NCBI RefSeq assembly: GCF_014596525.1
Contig: NZ_MSJP01000042.1
Span: forward strand, 1 to 47,873
Length of the DNA: 47,873 bases
From: Streptomyces sp. CBMA291
Lineage (GTDB): Bacteria; Actinomycetota; Actinomycetes; Streptomycetales; Streptomycetaceae
Reading direction: 5' to 3'
Shown here: in pieces, positions 42,085 through 47,873 of the stretch
How the letters are laid out: every line of letters starts with the position of its first letter
Numbering within the stretch: position 1 is the first letter of the stretch
Notes under the pieces: model-generated
The model's database searches: none
Told to the model about the DNA's origin: nothing
What the model saw: only the letters and a program-made list of their open reading frames with translations
Program-made: the position numbers and the translations under genes

Positions 42085-43302
42085 ATGACGACATTCCGTT
42101 CCGGTTTCACGCTCTGGCAGATGGTCAGCGGGGCTCGGGAGCTCACTGAGCACCCGAGCGTGCGGGAGCGCATCGACGCAGTGCTGAGCGTCATGGGTCC
42201 TGCCTTCGGCGGGACCGGGTACGGCAAGGGCAGGCCGTTGGTGAACGCCTTGGAAGACGTTGCCCAAGAATCGCTCCTGATCGGAAACTTCGCTCTTGCG
42301 CAGCGGTTCCAGCGCTTCGCCGCATACGCCGGCGGCGAACTGTTCCTTGAAATCCTGGAGAACTACTACGACGAGGATGCTCGGCATCGTAGCGAGGAAG
42401 GCATGCGCAGGCTGGTGGCCATGGGCGCCGATCGAGCGGTGGCTGTTCTGGACGCCCTCTCCAAGGACAACCCCGAGGCGACGGTGGCCGATGCACGGGA
42501 CCTCTTTCGCGGTATAGCCCTGTCCGTGGACCACTTGGGCCTCGGTACAGGGGAGGGTGGGATTCGGCTGCCCACTCGAGAGAGGAGGCGACTCCAGCAG
42601 TACGGGCACATGGAGCTGGTCCTGAGGAACCTGCCGCGACCGGCCTCGACCGAGGCAGCGCGGATGGTGGGCGACTTCCTCGCGGATGCCGACGCGGGGT
42701 TGCTCGCTCAGTTGCTGGAGCTGAAGGCCCGGCGAGCGGGTCTCGACGCTCTGCGTGCTGTGGTGGAGGACGATACGAGTTCGGAGAGCGCCCTTCACGC
42801 CCGTCTGAAGAATCAGGAATGGATCTTCGGCGGTGCCTATGTGGCAGAACTGGCACGTCGGCAGTACACCGAAGACGCGATTCTGGATATCCCGCTTCTG
42901 CGTGGTGATGGGTCTCTTCACGTGGTGGAACTCAAGCGTGCCAACATCAAGGATCTGGTGATTCGCCGCAGCGGCCACCTCATGTTGGGTGCCGCGGCCC
43001 ACCACGCGGTGTCGCAGGCGCAGAACTACCTCCGCACCATGGACGAGAACCGCAAGGCCATCCTCGCGGACCATGGAGTCGATACCCGTAGAGCCTCGGC
43101 AACGGTTGTGATCGGGCACCCGCGATTTGTCAGTGGGGGCATCACCCCCCAGGACATCGCGGAGACACTCCGCACCTACAACACACACACGGCACGCATT
43201 GAAGTGATCACGTACGAGACCCTGCTGGAGTCAGCAGCCCGGATGCTGGCCCTCGCATCGGCGCAGCAGAATCAGGACCTGACCGAGGAGCCCACGGCAT
43301 GA
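42085..43302 (+). CDS. Shedu-like (DUF4263) anti-phage nuclease
   Basis: 405 residues. The C-terminal domain matches DUF4263/SduA: LKNQEWIFGGAYVAELARRQ, then ILDIPLL (Asp268), VVELKRA (Glu282-x-Lys284) and HHAVSQAQNYLRTMD (Gln311), a PD-(D/E)XK nuclease with the trailing Q-x2-Q/N-Y element. The N-terminal 220 residues are helical and variable, as in Shedu proteins where they sense the target. Shedu confers phage and plasmid restriction. The gene overlaps the next by four bases (ATGA). Codon use is less GC-extreme than its neighbours, consistent with transfer. Confidence 0.85.
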   Translation: MTTFRSGFTLWQMVSGARELTEHPSVRERIDAVLSVMGPAFGGTGYGKGRPLVNALEDVAQESLLIGNFALAQRFQRFAAYAGGELFLEILENYYDEDARHRSEEGMRRLVAMGADRAVAVLDALSKDNPEATVADARDLFRGIALSVDHLGLGTGEGGIRLPTRERRRLQQYGHMELVLRNLPRPASTEAARMVGDFLADADAGLLAQLLELKARRAGLDALRAVVEDDTSSESALHARLKNQEWIFGGAYVAELARRQYTEDAILDIPLLRGDGSLHVVELKRANIKDLVIRRSGHLMLGAAAHHAVSQAQNYLRTMDENRKAILADHGVDTRRASATVVIGHPRFVSGGITPQDIAETLRTYNTHTARIEVITYETLLESAARMLALASAQQNQDLTEEPTA

Positions 43303-43625
43303 CCGAAGACAACCGACCTGGGATCGAACAACTCCTCGCCCGCCTGTGCGGTGGCGTGATTACAGGCAAGGACTACGTCGGCTACTTCCTCAACGAGCAC
43401 GGAGAAGAGCTCGTCTTTGCCCAGCGCCGGGGAGAGAAGACCGCCCGGTTTTGGCACAGCGACGCCGACTGGCAGATGTTTCGCGTCGGCGACCACTCAG
43501 TACGGGTCGGCAGCGTGATGGGCGGAGTGATCACCGTCGGCGACCTGATCGTCGATCGCAATGAGGCGACATGGCTGTCCTCATGCCTTGCTGCCTCCCG
43601 CCACCTGCGTCAGAAGCGCGGCTGA
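43299..43625 (+). CDS. Small partner protein of the Shedu-like gene
   Basis: 108 residues, no recognised family. It appears beta-rich: DYVGYFLNEHGEELVFAQRR, FWHSDADWQMFRVGDHSVRV and GVITVGDLIVDRNEATWLSS, then a short basic tail. Translationally coupled to the nuclease by ATGA. Classical Shedu is a single gene, so this may be an accessory, inhibitor or specificity factor. It ends 26 bases before the terminator of repeat 2. Confidence 0.75.
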   Translation: MTEDNRPGIEQLLARLCGGVITGKDYVGYFLNEHGEELVFAQRRGEKTARFWHSDADWQMFRVGDHSVRVGSVMGGVITVGDLIVDRNEATWLSSCLAASRHLRQKRG

Positions 43626-43650
43626 CGCGTCGCTCGGAGAATGGACAACA

Positions 43651-43858
43651 ACAAAGCCCCAGGTCCCTGACCTGAGGCTTTGTAGAAGAGCGGATGACGG
43701 GAATCGAACCCGCGCTATAAGCTTGGGAATCACCCGGCGCTCGAGTCTTCATTCAGCAGCTGACCTGCGGAAACGGTTGGTTACGGCAAGGTGGGTGCCG
43801 TCTTCCCGGGGCTGCTGGTGACCGCTGTTAACCGCTCCAACTGGCAGCTTGTGGCACG
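43651..43858 (-). repeat. att-like repeat 2: terminator, tRNA-Gly(CCC) 3' half and arm region
   Basis: Order on the plus strand: a hairpin ACAAAGCCCCAGGTC / GACCTGAGGCTTTGT (43651-43683), then the tRNA 3' half (43690-43738), then TGACCTGCGG (43761), CTGTT (about 43825), GGCAGC (43843) and GGCACG (43853). The T stem is fully paired (CGGG/CCCG), making this the most tRNA-like copy. Core and terminator match repeat 3 at nearly 90 percent by eye. The tRNA 5' half is missing. Confidence 0.8.
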
Positions 43859-43955
43859 GACGTGGTCTCAGTGTGGCCTCTGGCATCGACGTCAGGCGTG
43901 CATGCCCATAGCAAGGCCTCTGGATGTGCCCTCTGCTTGGCAGAGCAGGTGTGGG

Positions 43956-45197
43956 CTATTGGGCACCTTCCCGCGACATGGAGGTCGTCGATTCGGGGAT
44001 ACGCCAGACGATTCGGACCTGTTCTTCGAGAGGAAGTGAAGGGCCGCCAACGTAGATGGTATGGATGAGGTAGAGGACGGCCAGCCGGTACGCCTCCGGC
44101 TCGATGTCCTCCACTGACTCGGTGGTAGCCCTGCTGAGCCTGTTCACCTGGCGGACGACACGCGGCTCGGTTTCGAGGAAGCCGAGTTCGGCGACCAGGC
44201 CCGGTTCCAGATCGAGCTCCTCTCGCATCGCCTGGATCGAGCGTTGCATGAGGTCTGGTTCGGCTTCGATGCGGTCGAGAATGCGATCGAGCACGTATGT
44301 GTGGATGACGTCGGCTTCGATCCTGCCGTGCTCCTCGGGTTCCTCTCCGGTGCAACTGGGGCACCCACTGCACTCGGCGCGTTCGACGAGGCCATCCTCT
44401 GGACCCTGGTCAGCCTGCCGGGCGGACATGAAGCACGCAGCCACCCACATAGTCTCGGACCGGTTCAACTCCAGCTCCTCTGCGGTCCACAGATCGAGGT
44501 CCGGCTCGCTGTTGCTCAATTCCTCTGGTATCGGGATCTCGGAGCGCATCAGCGACTCCAGGGTGACCCAGGCCGGCTCCCAATCCCGAGCGCTGAGCAG
44601 CAGCGTCGCCAGCCTGTCACCCGGACGCTTCCAGAAAATGAGGTCATCGTCATCGCCGTTGACGAAGTGCTGGACGTGATCTGCTGGGTCAAATTCCGTT
44701 CCGGACATTTCCCCGAGGTGGGTGAGGAAAGCCTGTCGACCCCGGTAGCGCCCGACATAGCGGCGCGCCTGGGCTATGAAGGAGTCCATGGTGCTGTCGT
44801 TCAGCACCGCGTTGGGGCTGATGCCGATGAAGCGGGGGGGATTGAAGAGGCCGAAGCGGCGTAGTTGTTGGGTGGCGTTCGCCCAGTACAGGTTCTTGGT
44901 GTCGGGGTCGTACACCACGCAGTAGACAGGGATGTTCCCCTCTGCCCAGGTGTCTCCGTGTCGGTCGACAGGTACTGCGTAGCCGTTTCCTCGGCGCCAG
45001 CTTTCCCCGCCCTTAACCTGAACCTTGATCGTGTCGCTCGTGATGGCGCCCTCATCGGTGAAGGTGACGTAGAGATCCTCGCCGAAGTCGTTCTGCCCTG
45101 ATATCTCCTGAACGATGTGATCATGCTCCTCAAGCAGCGTGCGCAGCGCGTTCACTGCGGCCTGCCCCACGCGCCGCCCTTTGGGGATCTTCGGCAT
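43956..45197 (-). CDS. DUF4365-domain nuclease-like protein with a Cys cluster
   Basis: 413 residues from the ATG at 45197 with GGAGAG upstream. Residues 8-140 form the DUF4365 domain, a PD-(D/E)XK-like fold: QNDFGEDLYV (Asp41), IKVQVKGG (Gln60-x-Lys62), then VYCVVYDPDTKNLYWAN. The middle has a CSGCPSC cluster (C-x2-C-x2-C) and a long helical C-terminus. DUF4365 proteins are frequent in defence islands but poorly characterised. It is the only gene between repeats 2 and 3 and reads towards repeat 2. Confidence 0.8.
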   Translation of the reverse strand: MPKIPKGRRVGQAAVNALRTLLEEHDHIVQEISGQNDFGEDLYVTFTDEGAITSDTIKVQVKGGESWRRGNGYAVPVDRHGDTWAEGNIPVYCVVYDPDTKNLYWANATQQLRRFGLFNPPRFIGISPNAVLNDSTMDSFIAQARRYVGRYRGRQAFLTHLGEMSGTEFDPADHVQHFVNGDDDDLIFWKRPGDRLATLLLSARDWEPAWVTLESLMRSEIPIPEELSNSEPDLDLWTAEELELNRSETMWVAACFMSARQADQGPEDGLVERAECSGCPSCTGEEPEEHGRIEADVIHTYVLDRILDRIEAEPDLMQRSIQAMREELDLEPGLVAELGFLETEPRVVRQVNRLSRATTESVEDIEPEAYRLAVLYLIHTIYVGGPSLPLEEQVRIVWRIPESTTSMSREGAQ

Positions 45198-45274
45198 GTC
45201 ACTCTCTCCAGAGGATTCTCGTCTGCTCTGGCGGACCGTGCTGGCACCGCCATCGGTCACCTTGCATCACCCAT

Positions 45275-45331
45275 CTGACATCGCACCCCGGGGCTGGGTG
45301 GGCAGTCGAGCCGCTGGGGTAGCGATGTCAG
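45275..45331. promoter_or_regulatory. 10-bp inverted repeat upstream of the DUF4365 gene
   Basis: Perfect inverted repeat CTGACATCGC (45275-45284) / GCGATGTCAG (45322-45331) with a 37-base loop, about 80-135 bases upstream of the start codon. Possible operator pair or structured leader. Confidence 0.5.
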
Positions 45332-45396
45332 CCTGCGGGCAGGGGGGATCGCGGTGCGGAGGTGGTGCAACGCGCCTAGAGAGGTCTGGACAACGA

Positions 45397-45604
45397 CGAA
45401 GGCCCAGGTCCCTGACCTGGGGCTTCGTAGAAGAGCGGATGACGGGAATCGAACCAGCGCTATAAGCTTGGGAATCACCGCCGCCCAGCTCGATCATCCC
45501 GCTTCTGACCTGCGGGAACATGCTCTGGTGGCGCTCATCCCACAAGCTCTTGGGCACCCGTGTCGACCGCTGTTGTCCATCCTGAAGGGCACGCTTGGGG
45601 CACG
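45397..45604 (-). repeat. att-like repeat 3: terminator, tRNA-Gly(CCC) 3' half and arm region
   Basis: Hairpin CGAAGGCCCAGGTC / GACCTGGGGCTTCG (45397-45427), tRNA 3' half (45435-45480), TGACCTGCGG (45506), CTGTT (about 45570), then GGCACG at 45588 and 45599. The core-to-arm distance is about 108 bases against 105 in the other two copies. T stem has one mismatch. Confidence 0.8.
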
Positions 45605-45621
45605 AGACGCGGACCCCGTCC

Positions 45622-45942
45622 TCACACCCCGACTGCCCACCGGACGGTCGCGACCGCGCCCAGGAGGAGCGGTGGAGCGAGCCACCAGGGGCCCATGGCG
45701 CGACGGATCGACGGAAGCAGAGTGATCAGCAGGGCGAGTCCGCTCGCGGCGATGGCGAGGACACAGGACAACTCGATCCCGGCCTGTGCTTCGTCGTCCC
45801 AGCTGCCTGCGGGCCGGATCGTGAGAGCCGTGTACACGAACCATGCGGCGATGGCGTGGAGGAGCACCAGCGGGACCGCCATGACCCACCGCAGGCAGCC
45901 GTCATCACCGGCCGCCCCAGCGGCGTCGGGCCGATCGGACAT
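45622..45942 (-). CDS. Small membrane protein of the WXG-type effector operon
   Basis: 106 residues with three hydrophobic helices (VMAVPLVLLHAIAAWFVYTA, LSCVLAIAASGLALLITLL, WWLAPPLLLGAVATV) and an Asp/Ala-rich start. ATG at 45942 overlaps the effector stop (TGATG). Its place after a cell-wall-active effector fits a membrane immunity or export-helper role. It ends just inside the arm region of repeat 3. Confidence 0.7.
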   Translation of the reverse strand: MSDRPDAAGAAGDDGCLRWVMAVPLVLLHAIAAWFVYTALTIRPAGSWDDEAQAGIELSCVLAIAASGLALLITLLPSIRRAMGPWWLAPPLLLGAVATVRWAVGV

Positions 45943-47333
45943 CACTGGAGAGCTCCCTTGGCTTCGTCGAGGTTCCTGGTGAAGGCCCGTCCGTAGGCCT
46001 GGGCGTCATCGCCCTGCCAGTACGGTCCACCGTTGTACCGTGCCGCCAGTTCCTGGCGCTGCTCGGGCGTCATCTGCTCGGGGGGAACGTCGGCGAACTC
46101 GCTCTCGGCCTTGAGCTGGGCCAGGTACTCCGCCGCGATGAAGATGTTCTGCCCCGGGTCCTGGAGGGACTCCTCCACGATGGCTCGCTGCTGTTCGGTC
46201 ATGTTCTGGGGGTCGTAGCCGAGCACTTCGGCTCCGCGGCGCACCTGGATGGCGATGGGGCCGAAGGACGTTTCGTCCGGGGTTCCGCCGAGGCGCCACG
46301 GGAGGTTCTCCGGGGCGACCGGGCTCAGCCCCCAGGGCGCGTCGGCCTGCTCGCGGATCGTGTCCGTGAGGTCGTCGAGAATGCCGGGCTGTCCACCGAT
46401 CTCCTGCCAAGCGATCCCGGCGACCACGTCCGCCGGCAATCCGGAGTTCTTCGCTGCGGCTTGAATGATCTCCTTGTTCGCGCTGATCCAGTCCTTCCGG
46501 TCCTGGCTCGACGACGGTGGACTCCAGTAGCTGTCCTCTGCGTCCGGCAGCGCGGACAACCGCGTCCGGATGTCGTGAAGTATCGGCGAGACCGGGGTGG
46601 TGCCGATCCCTCCGGCGTAGTCCTGCTTCGGTGGGCTACCGGGCAGGTGTGTGAGGGGATTGCCGCTGGCCTCCGTGGCCTCGCTCCTCAGGGACGCGAT
46701 GGCCGCCACGATGTCCACGCGCTGGACGGAGCCCATGCGGAATTCGGGCAGTAGCTCGTACGCCCGCTTCAGTCCATGGACGCACAGGTCACGGGCTTCC
46801 TTCTCGGTCGTCCGAGCGAGGTGGAACGCGCCCCCCGCCGCATCGTGGAGCCTATTCGCCTCTTCCCGGATGTCGTCGACGTCCATGGTGAGTTCGGCGA
46901 GGAAGTCGAGGACACCTGTGGTGGCTCGCATGTCCTCCCATTGGCGCATGGGTTCGGCGTCCTGTGCCGCACGTGTGATCGCGGTGCCCTTGGTGCCGAT
47001 AAGGGCGGCAAGGCTGCGCTCGTTGGCCTTGCCGTCCGAGTAGTGACTCTTGGCCGTCTCCAGCGCCCACGCATAGCTTCGCAGGGCGCCGGCTGCGTGC
47101 CCGTAGCCCTCGGCGATGTGCTGCATGAGTTTGCGTGCCTCGGCGAGCCGAGACACGTAGTGCTGACTGCCTTCGCTGTGCCAGTGCGTCCGCTTCTCCG
47201 CGCGCTCGGTCGGTGCGTCGACCTCGACCAGCATGTCGTGGAGGCGCTTGAACTCGTCGGCGTTCCGCTCGACGAGGGCGGGGTTGCAGCCTTCGAGGAA
47301 CTCGACGTCCTTGCGGTAGCTCAGGCCGGTCAC
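45942..47333 (-). CDS. WXG-type effector with lytic-transglycosylase-like domain
   Basis: 463 residues. The N-terminal 200 are helical with an early cysteine (LEGCNPAL) and WXG/LXG-like spacing. The C-terminal 170 show a lysozyme-like fold: AAAKNSGLPADVVAGIAWQE with Glu311 as candidate catalytic acid, GPIAIQVRRGAEVLGYDP, QNIFIAAEYLAQL and AARYNGG...YGRAF, the order seen in soluble lytic transglycosylases. No Sec signal peptide; type VII export is the likely route. It may cut peptidoglycan of rivals or make passage for a secretion machine. It overlaps both neighbours. Confidence 0.75.
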   Translation of the reverse strand: MTGLSYRKDVEFLEGCNPALVERNADEFKRLHDMLVEVDAPTERAEKRTHWHSEGSQHYVSRLAEARKLMQHIAEGYGHAAGALRSYAWALETAKSHYSDGKANERSLAALIGTKGTAITRAAQDAEPMRQWEDMRATTGVLDFLAELTMDVDDIREEANRLHDAAGGAFHLARTTEKEARDLCVHGLKRAYELLPEFRMGSVQRVDIVAAIASLRSEATEASGNPLTHLPGSPPKQDYAGGIGTTPVSPILHDIRTRLSALPDAEDSYWSPPSSSQDRKDWISANKEIIQAAAKNSGLPADVVAGIAWQEIGGQPGILDDLTDTIREQADAPWGLSPVAPENLPWRLGGTPDETSFGPIAIQVRRGAEVLGYDPQNMTEQQRAIVEESLQDPGQNIFIAAEYLAQLKAESEFADVPPEQMTPEQRQELAARYNGGPYWQGDDAQAYGRAFTRNLDEAKGALQ

Positions 47334-47707
47334 TTCGCCCCCGGGGCCACGTACTGGCCATCGCTCAGGACGTTGTCGAGGAAGCGACGGGTATGGGCGT
47401 CGTCCACGGCGACGAAGTCGGTCCCAGTGGTCTTGAGACGGGTGGCGAGCGCGGCGAGAAGCGCGACCGTGTCCAGGAACTGATCGTTGGCGAACCGACC
47501 GAAACGCTCTACTCGAGCGGCGACTTCGGCAGGGGATCTCGGGGCGCGCGCCATGGTTCCGAGATCACCGTCAGGCCTGCCTTCGTGGAGGAAGCCCGCG
47601 ATCTCGATCAGCAGGTTCGCGTTCCCGTTGATGGAATCCGTGTTGTAGTCGAGCGTTCCGCCCGTGGTGGCACCGCCCTGATCCACGGGAAGCTGGTTGA
47701 GCCGCAT
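47330..47707 (-). CDS. WXG100-like partner protein
   Basis: 125 residues, mostly helical (GNANLLIEIAGFLHEGRP, VAARVERFGRFANDQFLDTV, ALLAALATRLKTTGTDFVAV), ending GQYVAPGAK. Its size and place before a WXG-type effector suggest a secretion partner, although a clean WxG turn is not seen. ATG at 47707 is only about 20 bases from IS-derived sequence, so its original promoter has probably been displaced. Confidence 0.6.
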   Translation of the reverse strand: MRLNQLPVDQGGATTGGTLDYNTDSINGNANLLIEIAGFLHEGRPDGDLGTMARAPRSPAEVAARVERFGRFANDQFLDTVALLAALATRLKTTGTDFVAVDDAHTRRFLDNVLSDGQYVAPGAK

Positions 47708-47726
47708 GGCGGTCGGGCCGCCTAAG

Positions 47727-47873
47727 AGGAGCTAACAGAAAGCTTCGTTGAACCCATGTCTCCTTCCTCGGTTGCTCGTTGAGCGGGTTATGGGGAAGGG
47801 GAAGGGGCCTCCGTGGGTGGTGTCGGATGATCTGTGGGGGCGGATCGAGCCGTTGCTGCCGGTCAGGCAGCGC
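47727..47873 (+). mobile_element. Left end of an IS5-family insertion sequence
   Basis: From about 47727 the sequence changes to an IS-like leader (AGAGGAGCTAACAGAAAGCTTC) followed at 47790 by a transposase start. The exact terminal inverted repeat and target duplication cannot be fixed because the other end is outside the window. Confidence 0.6.
47790..47873 (+). CDS. IS5-family transposase, N-terminal fragment
   Basis: 28 codons to the window edge. The product opens with GKGKGPPWVVSDDLWGRIEP and continues LLPVRQR, the typical DUF4096-like N-terminus of IS5-group transposases of Streptomyces. 3' part not in the window. Confidence 0.85.
   Translation, partial: MGKGKGPPWVVSDDLWGRIEPLLPVRQR

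Noticed and set aside
41675..45480. Functional tRNA-Gly genes at the three tRNA-like sites
   Set aside because: Only the segment from the anticodon loop to the 3' end is present; D arm and 5' acceptor strand are missing in every copy.

Overview
The window is very high-GC actinomycete DNA with strong third-codon-position G/C bias. Its gene content points to Streptomyces or a close relative: a SARP/AfsR-type regulator, a cobalamin riboswitch in front of cobN, WXG100/type VII secretion toxin loci, leaderless promoters and many VOC/GNAT/AraC-type accessory genes. It reads like an accessory or chromosome-arm region rather than core housekeeping sequence.

Layout. 1-5.2 kb: a truncated cobG-like gene (minus) diverges from riboswitch-controlled cobN (plus), with a G-rich 33-bp minisatellite between them. 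5.4-8.3 kb: an alpha/beta hydrolase, then a DUF1648 membrane protein and a GntR regulator behind twin operators, then a small GvpU-like gene. 8.4-10.5 kb (minus): two VOC proteins, an AraC regulator and a MarR-like protein with a MerR/SoxR-style promoter. 10.7-13.3 kb: a large secreted SGNH hydrolase with FG-GAP repeats. 13.8-16.9 kb: a small secreted Cys/Tyr-rich protein followed by an ABC ATPase and two membrane proteins. 17.2-23.1 kb: a possible 29-residue peptide, a SARP-NB-ARC-TPR regulator and a divergent NB-ARC-TPR protein. 23.2-25.9 kb: a GT-B-fold gene pair and a small membrane-helix protein whose C-terminal motif matches the N-terminus of the NB-ARC protein. 26.2-30.4 kb (minus): a type VII secretion polymorphic toxin operon (two WXG100 proteins, an RNase A-like effector, immunity proteins, an orphan toxin end). 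30.7-37.6 kb: an aldo/keto reductase remnant, then an ABC exporter, a small membrane protein and a two-component system, with a triple 22-bp-phased operator in front of two of the transport-side units. 38-40 kb: a CatB/Vat-type acetyltransferase, a VOC and a GNAT gene.

40.0-45.6 kb is the most unusual part. Three homologous blocks of about 170-200 bp, plus one decayed core, each carry the anticodon-loop-to-3'-end half of a tRNA-Gly(CCC)-like gene. They are direct repeats that separate unrelated small cargo modules: a SUKH protein; a Shedu-like DUF4263 nuclease plus partner; a DUF4365 nuclease-like protein. No integrase gene lies among them. Beyond the last repeat lies a second WXG-type operon with a lytic-transglycosylase-like effector, whose upstream region is occupied by the start of an IS5-family transposase at the right edge.

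All functional calls are by eye. No database search or structure prediction was run. Two systems deserve priority: the tRNA-half-flanked cassette array and the candidate amyloid-motif NLR/effector pair.
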